Assembly (NCBI GenBank): GCA_963969395.1
Contig: OZ017798.1
Span: forward strand, 22,312,173 to 22,376,172
Reading direction: 5' to 3'
DNA from: Pseudoscleropodium purum
Lineage: Eukaryota; Streptophyta; Bryopsida; Hypnales; Brachytheciaceae
DNA length: 64,000 nt
This document shows positions 10,423 through 23,263 of this stretch, in pieces (positions within the stretch are counted from its first letter, which is position 1; each line of letters opens with the position of its first letter). Under the pieces are notes generated by a model, which saw only the letters and a program-made list of their open reading frames with translations, was not told where the DNA came from and did not search any database. The translations under genes and the position numbers were made by a program.

Positions 10423-10997
10423 CACACATTGGTAGATTGTAAATATTTTTTTTTGTATAAATTTTTTGACCTTGAAATTTGGCATGAATGTTGTTATCAT
10501 AAAGAGCATGTTGTGCCAAAAATTTAATGGTAAATAAACAATTTTTCAGCCCTTGGGAGGGTGTCAAAGTTGAAGTAGTGAAACAGTTTTTACAATTGTT
10601 TCTCAAAACGACACATATTGGTAGATTGTTAATATATTTTTTTGTATTAATCTTTTGGCCTTCAAATTTTTATCACATGTTATTACCATAAAGAGGGTTT
10701 TTTTACAAGAATTTCATGGCAAAAAAAGAAATTCAATCTTTGGGAGGCTGTCAAAGTTGGTAGTAGTGAAAAAATTTCCACAACTACTAATGTTGGTAGA
10801 TTTTTAATAACTTTTTTTCGGTGAATCTTTTGGCCTTGAAATTTGTCATACATATAATTAACTTAAAGAAAATTCTTTGGTAAAAATTTTGTGGTAAAAT
10901 ACCAATTTTTGAGCTCTCAAGAGGCTTTCAAAGTTGGTAGTACTGAAATTTTTCTCACTGCGAATTCGAAAACGACATTTTGATTGGTACCCCACTG
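10423..10997. repeat. Right terminal inverted repeat
   Basis: Mirror of the left arm with only scattered differences, including the same three-unit internal structure. The two arms could pair into a hairpin of more than 500 base pairs. Confidence 0.82.
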
Positions 10998-10999
10998 TA

Positions 11000-12215
11000 T
11001 GTTTCTATTCCTTTAGAGCTCTTATATTGGCTACTCAACGCAAATGCAACTAGGTTATTACCTTTTAGACTAACATTTTTATAATTACATGCAAAAAAAA
11101 TTAAAGAAAGGAATTAAATGATTACATTTTTCACTGCACATGAAATTAGGGATCAAGAGTGTACATGTTGGATCAATTGAACCATAACTAAGTAAAAGTA
11201 TCATATTTTGTTCTACTTGGTGTCTAGTCCAATTAACATATACTCTTGGGGCTATGTAAATTCACTATTTGGATAAAATTTTGGAATTTTGAGGTGTATT
11301 TTTGGTGTGTTTTATATCTCTTTTGTCAAGTTATGAGATTGAATGTATCCAATTTGATGATTTTTGGCATTCTTTTGCTTAGTTGGATGTGTCATTTAGT
11401 GTACTTTAAAGGCAAGTCCTAGTTGAATGAGTTGTGTTTGCCCAAGTTGGAATCAATTGAAGTTAACCAAGTTGGTAAATAAATGGGTCTTAGTATCATG
11501 AGTCATGTGAAGGTGGTTATCAAATTGAGTTAGTTCAATTGAATTGGATTTAGGTAGTAGATATAGAAAGGTCAATCCCAAGTTGGTGGTTAGCATTTAG
11601 TTGGTTCTCTACTCCGAGTCTCCGAGTTGGAAACCTTTTAGGTTCCATTTGATCTTTCATTTTTTTTTACCCACTTGAAGAGAGCTAGTGCAAGTCCCAA
11701 CCAATTAGAGCCGTCTAGTTTTTGTTTTTTTGTTTACGTGTGTATGTGTATCCAAGTTCAAGAGATGTATGAAGGTCATGTGTTGGTTCGTTGGTATCAA
11801 TCTATTTTGGAATGGAAGATATGTCCTAGTTGAGTCAGTTTAGGGAATGGAAAGTTTAAGAGCTTGAGTGGAAGTGCAAGGTTGTTAGTTGATGTTGTAG
11901 AATATTTTGGAAAATAAATTTGAAAGTGATGGATGAAATATTGTGAGAAAATGTAGAACATTGGATATTTTGTAAAGCATTTACTAGTGATATGATTAAC
12001 AATTCGGTTAATATAAGAAAAAGCTAAATTTCAAAATGCTTGTGTTGTATTTATGCTTGAGTATTGACAGTGTTGAATTAAATTTGAAGTCATAACAATT
12101 TAAATCAAGTTATGAGTGCAATGTTGTTGTAGTTTGAGTGATTGTTAGTTTGCCAAATTGGTTCATGGTCTTTTATTTTAGGATTGTATTACCTATTTTA
12201 GGTATTGGTTCATTT
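11000..12215. repeat. G/T-skewed dispersed repeat block
   Basis: The plus strand is rich in T and G, with recurring short words such as AGTTGG, AATTGG and CAAGTTGG. The stretch around 11683-11725 (GTGCAAGTCCCAACCAATTA) recurs near 14690-14736, so this is part of a dispersed repeat. No coding potential was recognised. Confidence 0.5.
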
Positions 12216-12405
12216 AGTATAGATTTCCTACTTGACCATCTCCCTTAGAACGAATTTATTATTCGAATAGGATAATTTCCAAATTAGTCATTATTCTCCT
12301 TCAATATTTGAAATGTTGAAGGAAAATAATGATCTATTTGAAAATTACCCTATTGATATAATAAGTTCGTTTCAAGGGAGATGGTCAAGTAGGAAATCAA
12401 TGCTA
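12216..12405. repeat. Inverted-repeat junction with about 92-bp arms
   Basis: Arms at about 12216-12308 and 12313-12405 pair through GATTTCCTACTTGACCATCT and its complement, with a few mismatches. The centre is the near-palindrome TCAATATTTGAAATGTTGA. One arm and its right flank recur at about 50655-50850. Confidence 0.78.
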
Positions 12406-13370
12406 ATAGTTTCAATCTCTAAAATCAAAATATCTCGATTTAAGTTCAATAGTCCAATTTAGAATTCCATCACCAAAAACATTATTACAACTACACCACA
12501 AATCCAACTTGGATTTATAATTTAAAACTAATAAACTTAAAACAAATAATATTTGCTTTATTCTTCCAATTTAGTAATCATAATCACTATATACACAGTT
12601 TAAAATTCACATTCAATTCTCCACTTCATACACTTTTAGACTACAATCTAATTTTGCAAATTGCTTGTCCAATTCATATCAATCTCCGACTAAGATTTCA
12701 ACTATCGGCACAAACTTCATAGCCTTGATTGGCTCTTTAGCTCTTCTCTTCTTTTGCACATAACTTGATTGAACTTGCACAACAATACATACATTCCTCC
12801 AACTAGGATCTATATCACATATACACACCTAATCTAATGTGGATCATAACACACTTTCCAACTGGGAATATGCACAAACAAAAATACCAGCATGACTAAC
12901 TGGGATGCACACTTACTTCTTGCATAGTGGGTGAAAAAGACAACTTGACAAACACCTATATACCTCACAAGACACCGCTTGAAGGCTCAACCTTTGAGTT
13001 GACAATGCAACTTCTCAAATCTAATTTCACAAATTGGCACACCAAATGGCATTCAATCATGTTCACACTTACAACTCCAATCCAAATTGGCACCCCAAAA
13101 TCACCAAAATAGACATACCAATTTACATTAAACAACTAAAAGCCAATACCTATACTTTCTAATAGGAACTAGACTACATCAAATTTTCACAATTAATCCT
13201 TCTTATCTACAAATCTTTAGGTTTTACAATATGTTTCAACGTTCCATATTGAAGGAATAAGTAATGTAAATGAAAGACTCAATGTAATTTTCTTGTTTTT
13301 ACAACTACTCTTTTGAAAGACTTTCCTTCATTCCAAATTTTACTAAAAATCATTTTTTTGTAACTAAAGG
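12406..13370. repeat. A/C-skewed repeat block
   Basis: Immediately right of the inverted-repeat junction the base skew flips: the plus strand is now rich in A and C, with CCAACTTGG-, CCAACTAGG- and CCAATT-like words. No gene. It is comparable in character to 27.1-30.2 kb and 50.8-51.6 kb. Confidence 0.45.
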
Positions 13371-16300
13371 AAATTAGTCAATATAATTTTTAAGTTCTCT
13401 ATCTTTTATATGTTTCCCACTTAGATGAAATCCTTGTCCAAAATATGCATCTTTATAGAATCTATATAAAACAATGAAAATACAAGGTGCAAAAAATAGT
13501 CTTCTAATATTCTTGGAACTTCTTATGAGAGTAAATAACTCATTTTGTTCATTTGGAAATACTTGTGTTATGTTAAATTTATTCAATTTAATTTGAAATT
13601 GCTCCTACAACACTTACTTTGTGACAAGTGAAAGTAAATTAAAGTGTTGATAATAGTTCTACTTCTAATTTTCTCATTTGTAGATACTTTGTTGTTTTTT
13701 GAATGTATTAGACCTCTAATTGCTCCCAAAAGTTACAATTATTAGAAATTGGCATTGAAATTTGAATTGGTGGGATTTGTTTAATACTATTGTGTACTTG
13801 TTTCTTAAAACAAGTATTTATAGCATGTCTCATTTTCCCACAAAAATGATTGCAATTTCACTCTTTAATTATTCTTTTTTTTTTTTAAGTATATAAGCCT
13901 TAGTCTCCCTAGAATTTGAATTTTCAGAGTTTGAACTAGATGGTATAGACTGAATTGGTGTGGGTTTACATATTGGTTTTATTTCTTGCTCTAGTGATGT
14001 GGGTTTATAGGTTGGTCTTATTTCTTGCTCTAATGGTTTGTTATATTAAATTGTAGAAGAAAATTTATCTAAAATGTTTATTCTTTGAAAATACTTTTGA
14101 TAAAAACTTCATCAATAGTTTGTGGGTTATTTTCTCATAGAGCATCCATTTGATTCCTATTATAACTTTATTATGAAGTTACTACCCTCCATAATTCTTC
14201 TTTACCAATATGTGATTTTGTTTATTCCTTTTATAACCAATTAAATCTCATTAGATTTAATCTTGTATTGTCATATTACTTCCTACATCTAGCAAAAATA
14301 ACTTATTTTAGGACAATTATATAATTTCAGTTTTTATATTAAATCGAGAGTTAATATTTTATTATTGTTCAAATCTATTACTAGAATTTAGATTTAATAT
14401 TTCAAAAACTCCTTTGAAATTTGAAAAGCTTGTAGATAGAATATTTAAATTTCTATTTGATAGTTTTGCTCCTTTTTGAGTTCTTAGACTAGTAGAAAGC
14501 CAAATAGGTGCTTAATCATGTGAAAAGATATTAGTTTTCTAAATAGGGGGCTCATAGGTGTGAATTGTACTAGACAAATGTGAGAAGTTGGTAGTTAGAG
14601 ATGTAAAGAGTTAGTTTGGAGTTGGTTGGAAATGGATTTTGGTGAGTTGGCACCTATTAGGAGGGTGATAACTTCATTTTTCTTTGATCCATTGCAAGAA
14701 GAGCAAGTGTAAGTCCCAACCAATTAGGTTATGTCTTTTCTTTTTTTTGAGTTTAGGAGATGGAATTGTAATAGAAGAAGTAGGAATTTTTGAGTGCTAA
14801 TCAAATGAGAGGCTATGTGGAGGTGAACTAGTTGTTGGTGCAAGAAGTTGAGGATTGTAATTTGGTAATATGCTCACTATTTGGTTTAATATAATGATAT
14901 ATATATTTTTAGTCTAATTGGTCTTGATGTGTGATGTTTGTGCATGTGTTGGGGTTGAATTGTCTAAAGTCCAAAATATTGCAAACTATGAGCCAAGTTG
15001 GAAACTATTGTGTGATAATGAATGATGAATATTGTGGATTTTGTTGTTGCTTGAGTGCTTTAAGTTTGCTCAATCAAGTTGGAATATTAAAATGAGTTAA
15101 TGAATGTATTGAATGATTGGGAATATAAGATTGTTTTGAAGATGGATAAAATGAGAATTTCTAATTTGTCTTCCTACTTAAGTGTTTTCCTTGGTTTAAA
15201 CTTATTATACTAAAGAGTAGTTTCCTATTTAATTGGTATTTTTCATTCTTGTATTCACTCTAGTAAAGCTATATTTGATATTTTTAATTCTTGGATTTAC
15301 AAAATTTATCAATTTTGATTAGGAATTTTGTTTACAAGAACACTATGAGGAAAAATACATGTCATTCCTTTTAAATCTTAATTTTTGTATTCTATTTTTC
15401 CTAATTAATTGTGAAGTTTTTTCTTATTAATAATTAGAATAAATTTCCTTTCTCTATTTTACATTTTAGCTATTGATAGCTAGAATCTTTTCCTAGTAGC
15501 AGTGCCAAAATGTACTAGGGAAAAGCTACTCAAGCAAAAACCAAAGTAATTCATACTTTATGGGATATCTTTAAGGAGAAGGTCATATGGGACTATTGTT
15601 TGAGTGCAACTAAGGTCAAACTAAGGTAAAAAGGATTAAAAATAAATATTTGATGATAAATGGTTTTATTTTATTTTATTGCATTTTATAGACAAATTGT
15701 TTACATCTAGACAATGAGACCATTATTTTTAAAGCTTTTGCATAATAAAACATTTCCTTCATAAATAATTCACAATAATGCAATTTTCACTTCAATGATT
15801 ACCAATCACTAATAAATAAACCAAATAAACAAGTTGTAATCACTACAACAATCAATCAATTCAATTGAAGGACATCAAAGGTCTACTTCAAAGGGAGCTA
15901 TATTTCTTATTTGTAAATGATCTCTTAGACAATTACTTTCTTATACTAATTTTTGTAAAAATTTATATACTTTCATATTGACTTTCATATCTATTAAGTT
16001 AAAATATTTACATTATTAATTAAAAAAATAATTAGACTATCAAACTAAGAGATTATATTACTTATATTAAAACCAAGTCTAAGTCTAAGAAAATCTTATT
16101 AAATAGCTCCAATGTTTATTTTATTGACATCTTCGTGAATATCGTTATCATTTGTGCAGAGCATTTCACTTTATGTATTGACATTTGTTTCTTCATTCAA
16201 TATATATAATAAATAACATAAGCATATTAATCTTTATAATTTATATTTTGAAATCTTTAATTTTTTTAGGGTTTGCTAATTCATTACTATTGTTTCAACT

Positions 16301-17867
16301 ACCAAGTTTCCATATGCTTATAAGTATTCAATAAATAGTTATTAAATTTATTTTCATAATATTTTCATTAGTTGTATGTGTGTAGTCATATTAATTTTTT
16401 GTTTTCTTTTTGACTAATTATCTTTTGTTGTGTAAAATGAGACAAGTTGTAAGGCTGTGCTATTTTTATTGATGTTAAATTGTTGTTTTCTTATGCAATG
16501 AACTCTCTTATATGAATGTAATATATTTTTAACAAATTGTTGTGTACTTATTCAATTATAGCATTTTGAGTGTAGCAATTATTCATCTAGTGTTTGATTT
16601 TTGATTATATTGTATTTTTGTGTCAAATTATTTGTGGTGAACTTGTCATTGATTGTAAGTGTAAATCTATTTGGATTAGTATTCTTGGAGCAGTAGAAGT
16701 TATGGACAATTTGTAAATTTTATTACTTTACCGTTTCCAATGATTGGAATTTTTTGTAGATTATACAGTGTCATCTTTGCAATTGTATTGATTTGTATGT
16801 TTGGTTAGCCAATTGCTTTAGGAAATGTATGTGTGATTTGAAGCTTTAGTCATTAAAATGATGTGAGTAGAGTTGTGCTCTTTGACAATTTATAATGGTT
16901 GATGTTTTGAAACTAGTGATTGGTTTATATAGAATAGGAGTTTAAAAATGGATTGACTAGTTGCTTTAATGTGTTGAGAGTGTGTAATTGAATTAAGCTC
17001 ATTAGAGAGTTTGTGAGCTTCAAAGGTGTTGATTTTTTGGACATACACTGGTTCAACAAATTGATGTAGCAAGAAGATGGAGCTTGGGATTGAGAATTGG
17101 AGTGTAGGATGAGGTTTATTTCTATTTTAAATACAAATTGACAAATGATATTCCCATTGGAATTCTTGAACTAATCTAGTAATGTGATCTTGAACCATTT
17201 GTCTCTTTTATTTGATTTGTCATGTATGTGAAATGGATTGCATCCGGGATAGCTTGAAATTTGAGTTGAGGTTTAATCTTGGTTTGTGAATGATAAATTG
17301 TCAAATTGATTGTAGAAGAAATAATGAATGTTGTCCAATTAAATAGCCAAAGACATTATGAAAATATTTAAAATTGTATATTAATAAGGATGTACATAAG
17401 TTTGTAAAGATTAATAAATCTATGAGTAATTGATGATTGAAGAAGTCTATTGTTGAGAATTTTTCTTCTGAGAGGCATGCAACCAAAAGTTGAACAAATT
17501 GTCTAATCAAGAAGAATGTTCTATATGCGTGCTTGCTTTTAATCTAAATTGTATACTACCGAAAATTTGACAATAAATTTTTTGTGGGTAATTGGTTATG
17601 ACTAATGGTTGTGCTAGAAAGATTAATTTAATAAGACACTTAGGAGTGCAAAGGTTGAAGAAGGATGTACTGGCCTAGAAACAAATTGATGTATTAATCT
17701 TACATTTGCTTGTGTGAAGGCAATTTGTGCATGAATTTTGTTGTTAAATTTTTTGGAGTGGTTTGCTTAGGGAGTGTATGAGTTGATTCAATTGTCTCTA
17801 GAAATATAGATCATTGTGTCTACCATCCCTACGCAATAAATTGTCAATTCTTTATACAGAAGCTTTA
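13371..17867. other. AT-rich intergenic DNA with small repeats
   Basis: No protein or RNA gene recognised. It contains a 39-bp tandem duplication (separate entry), a G/T-rich repeat segment around 14580-15100 related to 11.6-11.7 kb, and recurring ACAAATTG-like words from 16.9 to 17.8 kb. Confidence 0.5.
13959..14036. repeat. Tandem duplication, 39-bp period
   Basis: Two units (13959-13997 and 13998-14036) each run from TGTGGGTTTA through TATTTCTTGCTCTA, with a few substitutions. Confidence 0.7.
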
Positions 17868-17940
17868 TATTACAACTTCATTGTAACACGGGACTTAAGG
17901 ACATCAAGTTTCATGATTGGAATCCTAATATTGGAAAGCA
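17868..17940 (+). repeat. Remnant of a 5' LTR with an internal deletion
   Basis: 17868-17913 matches the start of the 3' LTR (shared GGGACTTAAGGACA). 17914-17940 matches its last 30 bases (AGTTT(C/T)ATGATTG(G/A)AATCCT). About 220 bases in between are missing. No clear primer-binding site follows. The assignment rests on these two short matches. Confidence 0.5.
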
Positions 17941-18089
17941 TCACTAATTGTCTACATTTTGGGATCCAACATTAAAGAGTCTACTGACTTGTATGAGAGA
18001 CAAGGATGCTTGGGTTGTTGAGAAGATTCTTGGCATGTAGGAAATGAAGCCATGTGGCCATGCTAGGTGCTTGATTTCAATACATTACA

Positions 18090-18240
18090 AAAGATTTTAG
18101 CCTGTGGGAGGGCTATAAGTTCCCAGTAGTTTGAGAACTGCGGAAACAGCCTTGCAACACCTTGCACATGTGGTAATGCGACTGCTACGTCCAAAAAAAT
18201 GAGATTTTTTTTTCAGTTTTTTTCTTTATTTAAAGACTAA
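18090..18240 (+). repeat. Repeat segment shared with 34540-34690
   Basis: Blocks such as GGGAGGGCTAT(A/G)AGTT, the CC(T/A)...CACAACACCTTGCA/CACAACAACCTGTA region and a terminal CAAAAAAAT(G/T)-poly-T occur in the same order in both places. The identity of the element is unknown. Confidence 0.5.
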
Positions 18241-19939
18241 TTTTTTTTTTTTTTTTTTTTTTTTCTAGATTTCATCTTCAAGCATTTGCTTGTGAAAGAA
18301 TTTAAGAGATAGATACTAACCTTAGTAGAAAAGGTAGTAAAATGATTAGTGTGATAAATATTGGATTCTTACATCTTTTGAGCATAAAATTCACACACAA
18401 TTACTTGATGTAAATATGAGGACGCTATGACTTCCTACCCTCCCACCCTTTTAAGATTTAATCAGGGATGATTTGTTACTCTTTTCTTAATTTTGGCGTT
18501 GGTTTTAGGCTGTTACACAGCTCTAAATCAACTCATGGGTATGTTAATGGGTTGCTTAAAATCTATTTGAGCAAGTTTATAGCTTAATGTGCAATAATGC
18601 TTGCTCAAAATTTAATGAACAAAGTTTTTGTAATTATCACCAAGATCAAAGTAGATCAAGGGACCATTCTGATACCAGCTTAGTGCATTCAATATACAGT
18701 TGAATTAGAGATGGAATGAACAAAACTATGTAGAAACAAAATTATTTGGAGTATCAAACTTTTTAAAATTTTGGCAATCCTTTAATGGAACCAACATATC
18801 CAAGGATTATTTGGATGAGCTAGCTGGTTATGATGGTACTGATCTAGACAGTTCAGCTTTGGTAGAGCCACAAGGCCTTGTTTGATTCAAAGTAATGACT
18901 TTGAAACACCAATGTTTAGATGGTAATAGCTAGGAAAACAGGGATTCTCATAAACCCTCTATTTTATCACTGAACATACTTACAACCGAGCTTGTCTATA
19001 AATACTGGTTTTACTCCATTGCTTTTGTTTGCAATGCAAGCACTAGTGTATGACTTACTGCACACATACTTTGCCAGCATACGTCTTTGGCACCAATACT
19101 GTGAACATATTAAGCTAATAGTTATGGGAAGAACATGGCATCATCATAGTCCTATACTATCTTTTCTTAGGTTTTTAATTTGAGGATTACTTGTATAACT
19201 TTGTTTGTATCTTGAATTTTGTTGTGTGAAAGAAATAATACGCATCGTTGGGTTGAAAATACCTGGTGTATCCTCACTAACATTGCACTTGATTGTTTTG
19301 TTTTTGGAATGGGCAGAGGTAAGGCCCATGACCTCTTGGAGAAGTTTTGATACTTTACAAGACACTTAAATCCTTTATTTCTCTTGTTTTCTCTTTTAAA
19401 ACACATATGGTAGTACTTTTACAAGTGCAATATAGTACTTCTATTCAAATTATTAGTGGTTCTTTACATCTGTGCAAAATGTTTCGATTTGCACTTTTTT
19501 ACACTTTGAGGATGCCTAGACAAAAGAGATGTGGGTTATTTCTACATAAGCATATTAGATACACACTTTCATTTGGCAAAGGAATATTGTTCTGCCTTGT
19601 CAAAGTTAGAATTATGTGCCAATATGCTATAAGTAGTAAACTGCTATGTGGGATTCATGAGGATGGCTCAGACAAAATACTTTGAGATGTACTCTGTAAA
19701 TTTGACAAGACCCTGTAAAAGCTAGTTTGAGAAATGATGAGAATAAGATAAGTGCCCAGATCTCTGGAATGTTCTAGAAAAGGGTTTTTGTCGGGAATAA
19801 TCATTCCCAAAAAATTGTAGGGGGACAGTTCCCGACACACTTGCTTGGAACGGCCCTCATGAGGGCCAGAAATCCTCTAATGATTCATTTTAAAATCAGC
19901 AACGAATTGGGTTCCCTAGTGAATTTATTCTTTGATTGT

Positions 19940-20920
19940 ATGATGATGAATTGAGTGAAGGAGAGTCAATTGTAGAGATTGTAGATGGCATGGGAGTGGA
20001 AATTAGGGATCTTAGTTCAAGGTACAAAGCACTTGAAATAGATTGAGAAAGGTTGGTTCCTCGTTACAATTATGAAATGGTCAAGATTTGGCCCTATTGC
20101 AATGACAGTTATTGGTAGTATTTTGAAGACAACAACAAGATTTGTAGAAAGTTGAAGAGAAATTCTTTATAGTAGCAATCACTATACATTCAAGCTATGA
20201 ATTTCTTTTTGCCAAACAGAATAATTTTCGAGAACACTAATTGCACCATTGATGGGAAGCACCACTTGTGAGATTGATCACCTTCAACCACAATGTTGTG
20301 GATCAGGAGGGATCTGCCTTTGAGACTAGGCCTCTATTATCAAAGGAATTGGGATCAAAATTAGTAGCATTTATTTAACAAGTGCTATCAATTTTCTAAG
20401 AGGCAATTCCACAAATAGTGCAACAACTTTCTAAACTTTCACTCCCTTCATAGCAACCTACATCTTCTTTGGCCGTGATGAGAATAGATGATTGGACCTA
20501 GAGAAAGGCAAATGGTGATGACAATGTTGATTTTGAGAGGAAAGAATCAAAAGTGGAGGCTCTAGAGAATTTTTTGGAAAAAGGGGCGGAAAAGTATAGA
20601 AATGGTTTGCACAACTCTACTTAGTATTTTGAAGTAAACCACAAACCTATCATTGTGATGAGGATAAAATTGCGTAAGCTCTATCTTGCATGATAGGGAC
20701 TTTACAAAATTGGGCAATGCCAATTCTTCAAGCTCTTGATGAGGGTCAGCTACATGAATTATTGGTGGATAACAAAAGTTTTCAAGAAGCAATGATCGTA
20801 GTCTATGGTGATATGGACCGCCAAGATAGTGTGGAGAATTGCTTGGGAAAGATCAAACAAAGAGGTTCAATGTTGACATACATATTGATGTTTAACGAAG
20901 ATGCAATGCAAGTAGATTAG
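19940..20920 (+). pseudogene. gag-like region of the gypsy element
   Basis: Weakly coding sequence upstream of the protease. 20690-20917 reads 76 codons with the pattern of a capsid segment: a GDMDRQDSVENCLGKIKQ helix followed by SMLTYILMFNEDAMQVD, comparable to the 'Y...F' motif of gypsy Gag proteins. Upstream frames are broken. The call rests mainly on position before the protease. Confidence 0.45.
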
Positions 20921-21639
20921 AACGAGGCCGACTTGGTGGGAAGGTTCTATAGCAGGCTAAAAGATGAGATTCTTGACTCGATAGCAACAATGGAGACAAT
21001 CATAGGTTCCATAATGGATGGCAATGGCAACACACATTGACAAGAAATTGTGGCATAGCACCAAGGTTGACAACCGTCTCTTCTCCATTCCAATCCCAAA
21101 AATTGATGGGGGTGGTCACCAATGATTCCAATAAATTCCGGCCCCACTTCAGTGGAGATTAATGCTATACATATAACAATAGCATTCACAAGTCTAGTTG
21201 CTAAACACTTGGAATACCAATGGCAAGAAAAGTCTTGAGGTTGTGGATTAATGGGACATATGTGTGTTAGGTGCCCAACCAATCCCTCAAAACCATTATC
21301 AATTTTAGCATTGGAAGAAGGGGTCACAGAAGGTGAAGATTCGGATAAAGAGAAAGCTTGGGGTTGAGTCCATGCTCTCAGTACTTGGGCACAATCCAAA
21401 CTACGGCAATCATGACACTAAGGTAGGAAATGGGTGGAGAAGGGGTGGAATTTCTACAACAACAAGCATTTGTGGTTGAAGATTAGAGCCAATCAAAATT
21501 GTGTGTGCTAGAGAGTTTTGAGGGAATGAGGGGGGAGTTAATATCAAACAATGATGATAAAATGGCACATCCATTGTATCTGTGAGTGCTAACAAATCTG
21601 GAATCGCATTTGATAATGGAAGGGAAAATTAATTCCATG

Positions 21640-21720
21640 CCAACTTGTAGCCTCATAGATTCAGGAACTACAAATTTTTTTATGAATCCTCAATTTGCTC
21701 AGTAGTGCCAAGCAAAGTTG
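21640..21720 (+). pseudogene. Retroviral-type aspartic protease motif
   Basis: A short frame reads CSLIDSGTTNFFMNPQFAQ, the catalytic D-S-G-T/A-T motif with the following N-F-(I/M) typical of gypsy proteases. Surrounding frames are interrupted by stops. Confidence 0.65.
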
Positions 21721-22539
21721 ATTCCATGGAAAGTTTGATTGATTGATGGAAGAATGATTAACTCCAAGCTCATTATACAAAGGCGAGGATGGAGTTAAAA
21801 ATTGGATGTCATTGAGAAATGTTGATCATTGATATCACCAACATAGCACATTACCCATGCATTTGGGGGTTATTGTGGTTGATTCATTATGATCCAATGA
21901 TTTGATGGTCTCAGAGAAGCGTTAATTTTGATTCTAAACATTGCTAAAAGACTTGTATATAGGAATTAATTGGACTGCCATATACAAAGCTGGGGAAAGT
22001 TAGGAGAAGGTTGGTGGCCAATTGGTGATGGGCTCGAAGAAAGTTTGTGAAACTGAGGTCAGGCAATTGCTAGTATCATCGACTAATGAAAATAAAAGTT
22101 CACTAGGGTTCTTGTGTCGATTCAAGGTTGAAATTGAGTAAGGTGATTGGATAGAAGTGGACAAAAAAGGCAAAAGTAAAGGATTCCATTGGTTAAATAT
22201 CATGGGGCCAAAATATGAAATGGTAACGACAATAAGATTTTGATTGTTAGCAAAAGAAGTCAAGTTATACAGATTAGAAGTGTTAGAATTGTATGGCAAC
22301 AATGAGGCACTTGAACAGCAAATTTCAATGGAATACCAAGATCTACCCAGGGCTTTTGTGAGGAGGCATCAAATGAGCTTTCAAACCACAGCCCATACGA
22401 TATAAAGATCAAGTTCAAAGAAGGGGAAGAACCTCAAAATACTGGATTGCGGACAATGGCCCTGGCCAGATTAAAAGAACTTCAACAATATCTAGAAGAA
22501 AATTTAAGAAAGGGGTGGATTCACTAGTTCAAGTCTCTA

Positions 22540-23224
22540 ATTTTGGCTCTAATTGTCTTTGCCCAGAAAAAGGATGGATCCATATGAGTTTGTGTGGATT
22601 ATAGAAATCTTAATAAGGTTACAATAAGAAATTGTTACCCCTTATCCTTAATTGTAGACCTCACCGATCGGTTGGTGGGAGCAAAAGTTTTTACCAAATT
22701 GGATGTAAGACAAGCCTACCATCAAGTAGGAATAGTGCCAAGTCACAAGCTTAAAACAACTTTTAAAACTAATTATAGGCTATTTGAATATTTGGTAATG
22801 CCATTTGGACTAACTAATGCTCTAGCCTAATTCCAAGCGCATATTGCAAGACAGTTTTGGTGATCTCTTTGATATTTTAGTAGTAATTTGTTTGGATGAT
22901 ATCCTTATTTTTTTGAAAACTTTGGAGGAACATTGACCAATAGTTTGGAAAGTGCTTCAATGGTTACAACAACTTAGCTTATATGCCAAGGCTTCCAAAT
23001 GCCAGTTTCATTGGGATGTAGAGGAGTTTTTGGAAATGACCATATCCACAAAAGGATTGGAGATGTGCCAAGATAAAGTCCAAGCAATTCAAGAATGGCC
23101 CATACCAACCACAATCAAGGAGGTACAAGCATTTTTAGGATTCACAAATTTTTATCGACAATTTATTTGTGAATATTCCAAAATTGTGGTTCCACTTACA
23201 CTATTGACCTGGAAAAATCATTGA
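22540..23224 (+). pseudogene. Gypsy reverse transcriptase, broken
   Basis: It would copy element RNA into DNA. 22594-22829 reads the fingers and palm start (DYRNLNKVTI, KVFTKLDVRQAYHQV, FEYLVMPFGLTNA). The polymerase box near 22880-22916 lies in another frame and reads CLDDILIF, where the usual tyrosine of Y-x-D-D is cysteine. The thumb follows at 22952-23221 (KASKCQFHW, EVQAFLGFTNFYRQFI). At least two frame changes and stops separate the parts. Confidence 0.85.
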
Positions 23225-23263
23225 TTTGAGTGGAATCCTCCAATTGACAAAGCTTTCAATGAA

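Larger units (their letters stand above)
8210..10997 (-). mobile_element. Complete Tc1-like DNA transposon
   Basis: A 2788-base element bounded by TA dinucleotides (8208-8209 and 10998-10999). Both ends are the Tc1-type CAGT(A/G)GGGTACC sequence in inverted orientation. It has very long terminal inverted repeats (about 8210-8783 and 10423-10997) around one minus-strand transposase reading region. The internal 9790-10420 segment upstream of the transposase is rich in CCTCACT and contains two copies, about 105 bases apart, of a TATAACCTCACTCA...TCTCACATACC block, a possible promoter or 5' leader. TA target and CAGT ends are established Tc1 hallmarks. Confidence 0.9.

Noticed and set aside
18665..18690. 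Minus-strand TGGTATCAGAATGG, similar to the initiator-tRNA primer-binding site of plant retrotransposons
   Set aside because: No LTR with TG...CA ends could be found next to it on that strand, so a second retrotransposon cannot be supported.
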